From assembly GCF_000455605.1 (NCBI RefSeq), contig NC_017025.1, forward strand, positions 496,001-560,000: a DNA stretch of 64,000 bases. The letters are read 5' to 3'. Below the pieces are notes generated by a model. The model was not told where the DNA came from, made no database searches, and saw only the letters and a list, made by a program, of their open reading frames with translations. The translations under genes were made by a program, and so were the position numbers. Positions 50,295 through 58,984 of this stretch are shown here, piece by piece (within the stretch, counting starts at the first letter, position 1; each line of letters begins with the position of its first letter). The DNA comes from Flavobacterium indicum GPTSA100-9 = DSM 17447 (lineage in GTDB: Bacteria; Bacteroidota; Bacteroidia; Flavobacteriales; Flavobacteriaceae).

Positions 50295-51289
50295 GATTTT
50301 AAATAGAAAGGTGCATCAATTAGACGATTTCCAGAACCATCATGTACGGCATAATTAAAGCCACCTTGCACACAATACGAACCGGATTGCCCTTTTTTAT
50401 TTAAGGCAATAAAACCAACTTGAATATCTTTTAAATTTTTATTTCTAAGTTTGGTAAGTTTTATAATGCGTTGAACAGCTTCTTCACAGGCTTGTTGAGG
50501 TGTTCTGCCATGACGCATTAATTCTACAACCAAATGGCATCCTGCAATTCGAATAACTTCTTCGCCATGTCCTGTTGCTGTTGCTGCCCCGATTTCATTG
50601 TCTACAAATAATCCAGCACCAATAATAGGGGAGTCTCCTATTCTTCCATACATTTTATATGCCATACCACTAGTGGTGCAAGCCCCTGATAAATTTCCAT
50701 GTACATCCATAGCAATCATACCTATAGTGTCATGATTTTCTATGTTGACAATTGGTTTGTATTGGCTTGTTTTTAGCCATTCTTTCCATTCTTTTTCTGA
50801 TTCTTCAACCAGTAAGTTTTCTTTTTTAAATCCTTGTGATAAAGCAAATTGTAGAGCACCATCACCTGCTAACATCACATGGGGTGTTTTTTCCATTACG
50901 GCACGAGCTACAGAAATAGGATGTTTGATGTGTTCTAAACAAGCCACTGAACCAATATTGGCATATTCGTCCATAATACAGGCATCTAATGTAACACGAC
51001 CATCACGATCGGGTCTACCTCCATAACCAACACTTCTTTCATTAGGATCTGCCTCTGGAATTTTTACTCCTGCTTCTACAGCATCAAGCGCTCGCCCGTT
51101 ATTTTTTAAAATTTCCCAAGCGGCTTCATTCGCTTGAAGGCCAAAGTTCCAAGTGGAAAGTACAATTGGTTTCTTTACTTTGTTTAATGATGACACAGTA
51201 ACCTCTTCAATTTTAGTTTTAAATGAACTAAGTGCAAAAGCTACAGAACCAAGAGCTGCTGTTTTTATAAATTTTCTACGATTTGCCAT
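50291..51289 (-). CDS. N4-(beta-N-acetylglucosaminyl)-L-asparaginase (glycosylasparaginase)
   Basis: 332 residues. The N-terminus MANRRKFIKTAALGSVAFAL resembles a Tat-type signal (twin Arg, hydrophobic core), so the folded enzyme is probably exported to the periplasm. An Ntn-hydrolase precursor: self-cleavage before the catalytic Thr188 in NHDTIGMIAMD, with SGACTTSGMAYK and GAATATGHGEEVIR downstream. It splits GlcNAc from Asn, the final bond of N-linked glycopeptides. It is between GH20 (11-base gap) and cutC (ATGA overlap), in an operon with two glycosidases that act on the same core structure. Confidence 0.95.
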   Translation of the reverse strand: MANRRKFIKTAALGSVAFALSSFKTKIEEVTVSSLNKVKKPIVLSTWNFGLQANEAAWEILKNNGRALDAVEAGVKIPEADPNERSVGYGGRPDRDGRVTLDACIMDEYANIGSVACLEHIKHPISVARAVMEKTPHVMLAGDGALQFALSQGFKKENLLVEESEKEWKEWLKTSQYKPIVNIENHDTIGMIAMDVHGNLSGACTTSGMAYKMYGRIGDSPIIGAGLFVDNEIGAATATGHGEEVIRIAGCHLVVELMRHGRTPQQACEEAVQRIIKLTKLRNKNLKDIQVGFIALNKKGQSGSYCVQGGFNYAVHDGSGNRLIDAPFYLKS

Positions 51290-51300
51290 ATATTTATTTT

Positions 51301-53574
51301 TTATTCCACACCAATTTCATCCACAAATAGCCAAGCATTAGAACCTGCTCCAGGTAATCTCTCTGTAATTATTCCGGCATTATAAGCAATGACTTTTACA
51401 AATTGAGCCTTTTCTGCATTCAATGTTATGTTGACTTTACCGCCTGATTTTTTAATTTCTTCCGCAGAAATAATATTAATACCTCTGTAGTTTATCCCAT
51501 CTTCGGATAGTAAAATACCAATTTTTTTTGGATAATAAATCCAACTGCCTTGGCTTTCTAAAACACTAATTGTCACTTTATTGATAACCTCTGATTTCCC
51601 TAAATCGATTGTTGCATTTAAGTCTTTTCCAGAAAATCCGAGCCAATCTTTTCCTAATTTGCCTCGATTAGCAGAAATTCCATCAATTAAAGTGAATGTT
51701 CCACCAACATTGTAATTTTCATGTGGCGCATCAACTAAATTTATTTTTTTTCCTGTAGCTTTATTTAAAGTAAATACCTGTTCCACAACAGCACTTTTTT
51801 GTTTTTCATTTTCAAAAGAAGCGGCTTTTATAGTTTGACTATTTTTAATTTCAATTGGATGTAAATATTGGAAAGAATTGGTATTTGGATTGGTACCGTC
51901 TGTTGTATATCTAATGAGGTTTGTGTTTTTTGCGGAATGTAATTCGAACAGTACTCCATTTCCATTTTCAGCGGATTTAACTTTGGAAGTAATTTCAAAA
52001 ACAGCTTTACTGAAATTGATTCCTTTCTTTTCCAAAATATCAAAATGTTGGAACATTCTGTTTTGAAATTCGGTGTATTTTTCGGGGTTAGATGTACCCC
52101 AGAGTACTTCAGATAACGCAAGCATTCTTGGGAAAATCATGTATTCTACATGGGTTGGTGTTTCAATATATTCGGTCCAAACATTCGCTTGGGCTCCCAT
52201 GATGTACTTGGCTTCTTCTGGTGACAATTCTTTTGGTGTTGGATTGAATGAATATACTTTTTCAACAGGAGTATAGCCGCCAAACGCAATAGGTTCGTTT
52301 TTAGGATTGCCTTGATAATGATCAAAATAACAATGAGATCCTGGAGACATGACTACATAATGCTTTTGTTTGGCAGCAGCAATTCCGCCTTCCGTTCCAC
52401 GCCAACTCATTACGGCAGCATTTGGAGCTAAACCTCCTTCCAAAATTTCATCCCAACCAATAATTTTTCTTCCTTTACTATTAACAAATCTTTCAATACG
52501 TTGAATGAAATAACTTTGTAATTCATGTTCGTCTTTTAAATTTTCGGTTTTCATTCTTTTTTGGCAATGTGGACAGGCTTTCCAACGTGTTTTTGGACAT
52601 TCATCACCACCAATATGAATGTATTCAGAAGGGAAAAGTGCTATTACTTCCGTTAAAATGTTTTCTAAAAATGTAAAGGTTTCGTCTTTCGGACAAAACA
52701 CATCGTCTAAAACACCCCATGTCTTTCCAACTTCAAATGGGCCACCTGTACATGAATATTCTGGGTAAGCTGCTAAAGCGGCAACGGCATGTCCGGGCAT
52801 TTCAATTTCCGGAACAATAGTAATGTGTCGTGCCGAAGCATATGCAACTATTTCTTTAATTTCTTCTTGGGTGTAATAGCCACCATAGCGAATGTTGTCG
52901 AATTTTTGTTCACTATAATGACCTATCATGGAGCCATTTCGCCAAGCGCCAATGCTCGTTAATTTTGGGTATTTTTTTATTTCAATTCGCCAGCCTTGAT
53001 CGTCGGTTAAATGCCAATGAAAGACATTGAATTTATAGGTAGCTAAGTAATCAATATATTTTTTTATAAATTCTTTGGGGAAGAAATGACGAGCACAATC
53101 CAAATGCATGCCACGCCATTTATATTTTGGTTCGTCTTGAAGTTCAAGACAAGGTATAGAAATGGTTTGTTTTTTTTCGCTTGGAATAATTTGTAATAAA
53201 CTTTGAATTGCATAAAAAATTCCTTCGGAACTATTTGCGTTTATTTCTATTTGATTGTGTTTAATAATAATTTCATATCGACTTTTTATCTTTGTAGAAA
53301 TAGTATCAATTAAACGTAGGTTTAAAATTATTTTAGAAGATACTTTTGATTTTTTTTGAGACTGAAGTGATAGTCCGGTTTGATTAAAAATAGCGTTTTG
53401 TAAATATGTCACTTCAAAACTGTCCTTTTGATTGGTTTCAATTTCGGTATTTTTTGAAAGTGTAAAAAACGAGTTTCCGACTTTTAAATGCTGAGGTTGT
53501 GGAATAATGATTGGATGATTTTGACCAATTGCCCAACTAAAACTAAGTAACAATAAAAAGTAAATGTTTTTCAT
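51301..53574 (-). CDS. Beta-N-acetylhexosaminidase, glycoside hydrolase family 20
   Basis: 757 residues from the ATG at 53574 (MKNIYFLLLLSFSWAIGQ, signal peptide). The longer frame from 53682 runs through the upstream terminator and is rejected. A GH20 N-domain (about 18-150) precedes the catalytic TIM barrel, with WRGMHLDCARHFFP, HWHLTDDQGWRIEIKKYP and the catalytic Asp-Glu pair D324-E325 in HIGGDECPKTRWK (substrate-assisted mechanism). C-terminal parts include a chitobiase-like Ig domain (about 535-600) and a discoidin/F5-8C-like carbohydrate-binding domain (about 615-757; NVGGTFTLIDG, WLGFSGKDLNATIDLG). It removes terminal beta-GlcNAc or GalNAc, for example the chitobiose link of N-glycans. 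First gene in the operon. Confidence 0.95.
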   Translation of the reverse strand: MKNIYFLLLLSFSWAIGQNHPIIIPQPQHLKVGNSFFTLSKNTEIETNQKDSFEVTYLQNAIFNQTGLSLQSQKKSKVSSKIILNLRLIDTISTKIKSRYEIIIKHNQIEINANSSEGIFYAIQSLLQIIPSEKKQTISIPCLELQDEPKYKWRGMHLDCARHFFPKEFIKKYIDYLATYKFNVFHWHLTDDQGWRIEIKKYPKLTSIGAWRNGSMIGHYSEQKFDNIRYGGYYTQEEIKEIVAYASARHITIVPEIEMPGHAVAALAAYPEYSCTGGPFEVGKTWGVLDDVFCPKDETFTFLENILTEVIALFPSEYIHIGGDECPKTRWKACPHCQKRMKTENLKDEHELQSYFIQRIERFVNSKGRKIIGWDEILEGGLAPNAAVMSWRGTEGGIAAAKQKHYVVMSPGSHCYFDHYQGNPKNEPIAFGGYTPVEKVYSFNPTPKELSPEEAKYIMGAQANVWTEYIETPTHVEYMIFPRMLALSEVLWGTSNPEKYTEFQNRMFQHFDILEKKGINFSKAVFEITSKVKSAENGNGVLFELHSAKNTNLIRYTTDGTNPNTNSFQYLHPIEIKNSQTIKAASFENEKQKSAVVEQVFTLNKATGKKINLVDAPHENYNVGGTFTLIDGISANRGKLGKDWLGFSGKDLNATIDLGKSEVINKVTISVLESQGSWIYYPKKIGILLSEDGINYRGINIISAEEIKKSGGKVNITLNAEKAQFVKVIAYNAGIITERLPGAGSNAWLFVDEIGVE

Positions 53575-53610
53575 GTGTTGTGTTTGTTTGGCTAAATGTA
53601 AGGAAATTTG

Positions 53611-53643
53611 AAAATAAAAAAAAGCCTCAGAAAAACTGAGACT
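53611..53643 (-). terminator. Intrinsic terminator of hppA
   Basis: Minus-strand stem AGTCTCAG/CTGAGGCT (53636-53643 with 53623-53630, one G-U pair), 5-base loop, then a run of eight T. It is 21 bases past the hppA stop. Confidence 0.85.
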
Positions 53644-53663
53644 TTTTAATTGGAATTTTTGTT

Positions 53664-56141
53664 TTATTTTTTGGCACAACAATCTGCACCTTCTTTATGT
53701 CCTATAAATTTTCCATCTTTATCATAATGTGACATACACATTTCTTTTTCTTCAGCAGAACAACCCAAAGAGTCACACATTTTTGCACATTCTTCTTTAG
53801 TCATGGCTGCGCATTTACTCATGTCGCATTTGCCAACCATTTTTGAACTTTCACTGCAACAAGCAGCTTTATTGGTTTCAGCAGCACAACATTCGTGTGT
53901 ACAAGTGGCAGGAGTGCAATTTTCTTTTTTACACATTGTAGCACATTGTTCAGTTTTACAATGATTGTTTGAAGTTGTAGCACTGTGTCCGCCTAATAGA
54001 GGAGCAATTACTAAACCAACTAAACAAGTAAGTTTGATTAAGATATTCATTGAAGGTCCAGAAGTATCTTTAAATGGATCACCAACAGTATCTCCAGTTA
54101 CTGCGGCTTTGTGAGCATCAGAACCTTTAAATGTCATTTCCCCATTAATCATTACTCCGGCTTCAAAAGATTTCTTTGCGTTGTCCCAAGCACCACCTGC
54201 GTTGTTTTGGAAAATGGCCCATAAAACACCCGATACACAAACTCCAGCCATATAACCACCTAAGGCTTCTGCTCCCATTAGAAAACCTAATATAATTGGT
54301 GTAATAATGGTAATAGCTCCTGGTAACATCATTTCGCGTAAAGCAGCTTTAGTTGAAATGTCCACACATTTTCCATATTCAGGTTGGCCAGTACCTTCCA
54401 TAATACCTGGGATTTCTCTAAACTGGCGACGTACTTCGTTTACCATGTCCATTGCTGCTTTTCCAACAGATTGCATAGCCAATGCTGAGAATACAACTGG
54501 AATCATACCTCCAATAAATAAAGCGGCTAATACGTCAGCTTTAAAAATATTAATACCTTCAATACCTGTGAAAGTTACATACGCTGCAAATAAAGCTAAA
54601 GCAGTTAAAGCGGCAGAAGCAATGGCAAAACCTTTTCCAACTGCAGCAGTTGTATTCCCTACAGAGTCCAACACATCTGTACGTTGACGAACTTCTTTTG
54701 GTAATTCGCTCATTTCTGCCACACCTCCAGCATTGTCTGCAATTGGTCCAAAGGCATCAATGGCTAATTGCATAGCTGTTGTTGCCATCATAGCAGAAGC
54801 AGCTATTGCCACACCATAAAATCCGGCTAATGCGTAGGCACCCCAAATGGCAGCAGCAAATAAAATAACAGAGCCAAAAGTAGATTTCATACCTGTAGCT
54901 AAACCAGCAATTATATTAGTTGCTGCCCCCGTTGATGAATTTTGAACAATATTTAAAACAGGTTTTTTTCCTAATGCAGTAAAATATTCTGTTATTGCAG
55001 AAATTAACCAACCTACAGCTAATCCAACTAAAGTGGCGTAAAACACATGACGAGAAGGAATTTCTTTGATGCCTTCACCGAAAAAATTCATTTTAATGGT
55101 TTCTGGCAACATTTGTTTGATTAAAAACCAACAAGCGATAACAGTTAATGCTAGAGAAACATAATTTCCTAAATTTAAAGCACCTTGTACTTCCGCTTCT
55201 TTAGCCTCGTTGTTTTTGATTTTAACAAAAAAGGTTCCTACGATTGAAGCTAAAATACCCACACCTGCAATAACTAATGGAAGTAGAATTGGTCCCATGT
55301 TTCCAAAAGCATCTGTGAATTGAGCGCCATTTGCTTCACTCATGTCTTTAATGATATAATTTCCTAAAACCATAGAAGCTAGTACTGTTGCTACATAAGA
55401 ACCAAATAAATCGGCTCCCATACCTGCTACATCTCCAACATTATCCCCTACATTATCTGCAATAGTTGCTGGGTTTCTTGGATCGTCTTCTGGAATTCCG
55501 GCTTCAACTTTACCTACTAAATCGGCACCAACATCTGCTGCCTTGGTGTAAATTCCACCTCCAACACGAGCAAATAAAGCAATCGATTCGGCACCAAGAG
55601 AGAATCCAGCTAAGGTTTCTAATACCATCGACATATTATCATAGAATGATTTTGTAGTATCACCCATGAATTGATTTAAAAATACTAAAAAGAAAATACT
55701 TAATCCAAGAACAGCTAAACCGGCTACACCTAGTCCCATTACTGTTCCACCTGAAAAGGAAACTTTTAAGGCTTGAGGTAAGCTTGTTTTTGCGGCTTGT
55801 GTTGTTCTTACATTTGATTGAGTTGCAATTCGCATTCCAATGTTTCCAGCTAATGCGGAAAAAATAGCTCCAAAGATAAAAGCCACTACAATCATCCAAT
55901 GCGATGCGCCTGAAAATTGTGAAACAAAAAACAGAGCTACTGAAGCAATAACCACGAAGATGGCTAATATTCTGTACTCTGCTTTTAAGAAAGCCATTGC
56001 GCCTTCTTGAATACTTTTTGAAATACGTTGCATTTTTTCGTCTCCAGCATCTTGTTTGTTTACCCATGAGGCTTTAACAAACATAAATAGTAATCCGAAC
56101 ACGGCCAATGCTATTGGCAGGTAGATCATTAATTCATTCAT
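53664..56141 (-). CDS. hppA: Membrane pyrophosphatase (K+-dependent type) with cysteine-rich C-terminal extension
   Basis: 825 residues from the ATG at 56141 ([16 protein letters not shown]); the upstream in-frame ATG at 56174 adds 11 residues without family support. Residues 1 to about 715 are a full ion-pumping pyrophosphatase with 16 helices: [46 protein letters not shown] (diphosphate and Mg binding) and [19 protein letters not shown] has Ala where K+-independent enzymes carry Lys, indicating a K+-dependent, probably Na+-pumping form. The last 108 residues or so (coding 53667-53990) are unusual: 17 Cys, many Lys and Glu, with motifs [18 protein letters not shown] and [13 protein letters not shown], resembling a metal-binding or disulfide-rich domain on the periplasmic side. 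Confidence 0.93.
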   Translation of the reverse strand: MNELMIYLPIALAVFGLLFMFVKASWVNKQDAGDEKMQRISKSIQEGAMAFLKAEYRILAIFVVIASVALFFVSQFSGASHWMIVVAFIFGAIFSALAGNIGMRIATQSNVRTTQAAKTSLPQALKVSFSGGTVMGLGVAGLAVLGLSIFFLVFLNQFMGDTTKSFYDNMSMVLETLAGFSLGAESIALFARVGGGIYTKAADVGADLVGKVEAGIPEDDPRNPATIADNVGDNVGDVAGMGADLFGSYVATVLASMVLGNYIIKDMSEANGAQFTDAFGNMGPILLPLVIAGVGILASIVGTFFVKIKNNEAKEAEVQGALNLGNYVSLALTVIACWFLIKQMLPETIKMNFFGEGIKEIPSRHVFYATLVGLAVGWLISAITEYFTALGKKPVLNIVQNSSTGAATNIIAGLATGMKSTFGSVILFAAAIWGAYALAGFYGVAIAASAMMATTAMQLAIDAFGPIADNAGGVAEMSELPKEVRQRTDVLDSVGNTTAAVGKGFAIASAALTALALFAAYVTFTGIEGINIFKADVLAALFIGGMIPVVFSALAMQSVGKAAMDMVNEVRRQFREIPGIMEGTGQPEYGKCVDISTKAALREMMLPGAITIITPIILGFLMGAEALGGYMAGVCVSGVLWAIFQNNAGGAWDNAKKSFEAGVMINGEMTFKGSDAHKAAVTGDTVGDPFKDTSGPSMNILIKLTCLVGLVIAPLLGGHSATTSNNHCKTEQCATMCKKENCTPATCTHECCAAETNKAACCSESSKMVGKCDMSKCAAMTKEECAKMCDSLGCSAEEKEMCMSHYDKDGKFIGHKEGADCCAKK

Positions 56142-56182
56142 AAGTTTATTGTTTTTAGTTGTTGATTTTAACAAATTTAAAA

Positions 56183-56218
56183 AAAAATGGCAATTATCCT
56201 AATGATAATTGCCATTTT
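56183..56218. terminator. Intrinsic terminator of ppa
   Basis: A 13-bp stem AATGGCAATTATC/GATAATTGCCATT (56185-56197 with 56203-56215), 5-base loop, A-run on one side and T-run on the other. It lies 23 bases past the ppa stop and before hppA. Confidence 0.92.
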
Positions 56219-56238
56219 TAAATATTTTGTTGAAAAGT

Positions 56239-56769
56239 TTATTTTATGCTAAATAAACCTTCTGGTTTGTTTTCGATAGCATTGAAACGATCAACACATT
56301 GTTTTAAGATTTCTTGAGCTTCTTTAACATCTCCCCAACCTTGAACATCAACTTTTTTGTTTTCTAAGTCTTTGTAAACTTCAAAAAAGTGTTCAATCTC
56401 TTTCAATAAGTGTGGATTAATATCTGATAAATCATTTAATTTATTCCAAATTGGATCAGAAACAGGAACACAAATTACTTTTTCATCTGGACCTTTGTCA
56501 TCTGCCATGTGGAATACACCAATAGGTTTAACTTCAATTACACATCCAGGAAAAGTGGGTTTTGTTACTAAAACTAAAACATCTAATGGGTCACCATCTA
56601 AGGCTAAAGTTTCTGGAATAAATCCGTAATCTGCAGGATACATCATAGAAGAGAATAACATTCTATCAAAACGCATTCTTTTTAAATCGAAATCATATTC
56701 ATATTTGTTTCTGCTTCCTCTTGGGATCTCAACTAATACATCGAATGTACTTACTTTATCTGCTGTCAT
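56239..56769 (-). CDS. ppa: Inorganic pyrophosphatase, family I
   Basis: 176 residues. Active-site motifs EIPRGSRNKYEYD, MYPADYGFIPETLALDGDPLDVLVLV and HMADDKGPDEKVICVP place it in the soluble Mg-dependent family. It hydrolyses cytoplasmic diphosphate to drive biosynthesis. A TATTTTTG box (56793-56800) is a likely -7 element. It is transcribed toward the membrane pyrophosphatase gene but separated by a strong terminator; the pairing of a soluble and an ion-pumping enzyme for the same substrate is of interest. Confidence 0.97.
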   Translation of the reverse strand: MTADKVSTFDVLVEIPRGSRNKYEYDFDLKRMRFDRMLFSSMMYPADYGFIPETLALDGDPLDVLVLVTKPTFPGCVIEVKPIGVFHMADDKGPDEKVICVPVSDPIWNKLNDLSDINPHLLKEIEHFFEVYKDLENKKVDVQGWGDVKEAQEILKQCVDRFNAIENKPEGLFSIK

Positions 56770-56792
56770 TTTTTTAATTTATTTTGCGGGTG

Positions 56793-56800
56793 CAAAAATA
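56793..56800 (-). promoter_or_regulatory. Putative -7 element (TATTTTTG) of ppa
   Basis: Exact TAnnTTTG match 23 bases upstream of the ppa ATG. The remainder of the 56770-57003 divergent gap shows nothing else clear. Confidence 0.5.
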
Positions 56801-57003
56801 CGTATTTCTAACTGATATTTAATGTTATGTATAGGAAATTTACAAAGTTTATTTATTTCGTAATGATTTGATAATAATTTTATGATTTTATCCTTGAAAA
56901 TAGTGGTCGAATTTAAATTTTAAGGTTCATTTAAAGGATTAGAAAATCTTTTTTAATTGCATTAAAACTTGTTTATTTGTATTGTAATCATCTAATTATT
57001 TTT

Positions 57004-58359
57004 ATGAAATTCTTGTATTCATTAGTATTGCTTTTAACTGGTTTACATTTTTATGCTCAAGACTATTTTGTTCCGTATAGAAAAGGAAAGCTTTGGGGGT
57101 ATGCAGATGTAAATGGGAAAGTTAAAGTTACGCCAGTCTATGATTCAGTTAGTTTTACTTATTATAATTTTAGATGGAAAGTATTTAAAAACAAGAAAGT
57201 TGGTGTTATCAATCAAAAAGGTGAAGAAGTTTTAAAACCAGAATATGATTCAATTTTTGAAAAACCCGTTCACAGCAGGTACCATGAATTTATTTTATAT
57301 AAAAATGGAAAAATGGGATTTGCAAATTGGCTCGGAGAATTGGTGTTACCAGTTACTTTTGCAGATATTATTAAGGTGGAAGATGAAAGTTTTAATCGAT
57401 TAGAATTGAAATTTTTCGTAAAAAATGAACCGTATTCTCATTATAAATTAATCGATGAGGCAAAAAATCAATGGTTAGATTCCATTCAAGATTTTAATCA
57501 AATGCGAGAGGGGTTTTGTCATATTAAACAAAATCAAAAATGGGGTATTTATAGCGTACTAACAAAACAATGGAAAATAAAACCTACTTATGATTCAATA
57601 GCGGTATTTGACTATTTAGATTTCTATAAACCCAAATCTGATTATAAAGATGTACAGTACTTCGCTATTAAAAATGGATTTATTTATTTGATTTCTAATA
57701 AATGGGTTGTTGTACCAACAAAAGAAACAAGTTTGAAATATTTTTTTGAAGAATTTAAAAATGAAGAATACGATGAGGTTGTCAGTCACCTCGTTGATGT
57801 TAATGATACTGAGGTTTTTGAGGAAATACAATTAGAAGAAAATGATAATAAAGTTTTTTCGTTTCAAGCTGAAAATGGATCGGTTAAGAAAATTAAAATA
57901 AATAAGCAGAAGGGGAAATACAGTTTTCAAGTAAACACATCAAATCAAAAAAAGGAAATGTTTTTTGATGCTATTCAATTATTTAGGAAAGATGAAGAGA
58001 GTTTTGATTCGCGTTATGCTTTAGTAAAGAAAAACGAAAAGTGGTTTGTATTTTCAATAGTAAATAATGTATTAGTTTCTACTATTGGTTTTCAATCTTT
58101 TACTTTTTTGCCTAATAAAAGAGGTTTGTTGCTTATAAAAAATAAAAACAAAGTAGGTCTATTCAAATTTGAAAACACATTTCATGAAGAACTTTCGGTT
58201 TTTATAGCGCCAACGTACGATGAATTTATTGAAAGTTATAAGCTACAATCGATAGATCATAACTATAACTGCTTTAATGTTTATCTTTTTAAAAATAAAA
58301 GTGAAATGATACCTGTAGGCGAAAACAATTTGCTTTTTTCTTCAGATGCTAAAGAATAA
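57004..58359 (+). CDS. Exported WG-repeat protein
   Basis: 451 residues from the ATG at 57004 (MKFLYSLVLLLTGLHFYAQ, signal peptide). Several WG-type beta repeats follow: KGKLWGYADVNGKVKVTPVYDSV, KVGVINQKGEEVLKPEYDSIF, KMGFANWLGELVLPVTFADI and KWGIYSVLTKQWKIKPTYDSI, then more divergent copies to the C-terminus (KVGLFKFENTFHEELSVFIAPTYDEF). The repeat is a short beta unit of unknown function, probably mediating protein interaction at the cell surface or periplasm. No lipobox, catalytic motif or sorting signal is seen. It converges on the AlkA gene, whose stop is 15 bases away. Confidence 0.82.
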   Translation: MKFLYSLVLLLTGLHFYAQDYFVPYRKGKLWGYADVNGKVKVTPVYDSVSFTYYNFRWKVFKNKKVGVINQKGEEVLKPEYDSIFEKPVHSRYHEFILYKNGKMGFANWLGELVLPVTFADIIKVEDESFNRLELKFFVKNEPYSHYKLIDEAKNQWLDSIQDFNQMREGFCHIKQNQKWGIYSVLTKQWKIKPTYDSIAVFDYLDFYKPKSDYKDVQYFAIKNGFIYLISNKWVVVPTKETSLKYFFEEFKNEEYDEVVSHLVDVNDTEVFEEIQLEENDNKVFSFQAENGSVKKIKINKQKGKYSFQVNTSNQKKEMFFDAIQLFRKDEESFDSRYALVKKNEKWFVFSIVNNVLVSTIGFQSFTFLPNKRGLLLIKNKNKVGLFKFENTFHEELSVFIAPTYDEFIESYKLQSIDHNYNCFNVYLFKNKSEMIPVGENNLLFSSDAKE

Positions 58360-58374
58360 AATCTTTAAGATAAT

Positions 58375-58968
58375 TTATAATCTATTTCTTTTGCCTAAAT
58401 AGTAATGCCATAATAAGTAAGAAGCTAATGTTCGATAGGGTTCCCATTGATTGGCTTTTAGTAACATTTCGTCTGTTGTTTTGCAATCAAATATATCGGT
58501 CATGGCTCTTTGTATGGCAATATCTCCAATAGGGAAGATGTTCTTTTTTTGGAGACAAAACATTAAATAAACTTCGGCAGTCCATTTACCAATACCCTTT
58601 AGTTGGACTAATTCTTGAAACGCTTCTTTTTCGGAAAGTTGTTCTAAATTTAATGGATCAAAAGTTTGGAGAATTATTTGTTCTGCTAAGTTCTTTAAAT
58701 AGTTAATTTTTTGTCTAGAAACCCCACAAGCCTTCAATTCTTCATCTGAAAGTGATAAAAGTGGTAAAGGTTCTACTTTTTGAATTTTACTTTCAATTTT
58801 TCTAAAGCAAGCTTCAGCAGAAGCAATAGAAACTTGTTGCTCTAAAATTAATTGAACCAATGCCACAAAACCTTGTGGACGCGTTTTAATTTCGGGTAGA
58901 CCAAATTCATCGATGATGTTTTGAAATTTTGGTTCAATAGTACTAAGTTGCTTTATGTTTTCTAGCAT
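58375..58968 (-). CDS. DNA-3-methyladenine glycosylase, AlkA-like
   Basis: 197 residues from the ATG at 58968 (MLENIKQLSTIEPKF), which starts after the upstream stop. A second ATG at 59001 would overlap that gene by 17 bases and add 11 residues. The helix-hairpin-helix motif is VQLKGIGKWTAEVYLMFCL, and the catalytic Asp lies in FPIGDIAIQRAM (D149). It lacks the C-terminal iron-sulfur cluster of EndoIII/MutY and the extended N-terminal domain of full-length AlkA, so it is the short HhH-GPD form. It excises alkylated purines during base-excision repair. Confidence 0.9.
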   Translation of the reverse strand: MLENIKQLSTIEPKFQNIIDEFGLPEIKTRPQGFVALVQLILEQQVSIASAEACFRKIESKIQKVEPLPLLSLSDEELKACGVSRQKINYLKNLAEQIILQTFDPLNLEQLSEKEAFQELVQLKGIGKWTAEVYLMFCLQKKNIFPIGDIAIQRAMTDIFDCKTTDEMLLKANQWEPYRTLASYLLWHYYLGKRNRL

Positions 58969-58984
58969 ACAATTGGGATCTATG

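Noticed and set aside
53575..53682. Longer start of the GH20 gene
   Set aside because: It would read through the hppA terminator and overlap the hppA stop; the signal peptide starts cleanly at 53574.
54307..54687. Plus-strand open frame within hppA
   Set aside because: Antisense shadow of the strongly supported pyrophosphatase gene; composition reflects the complementary strand and there is no start signal.
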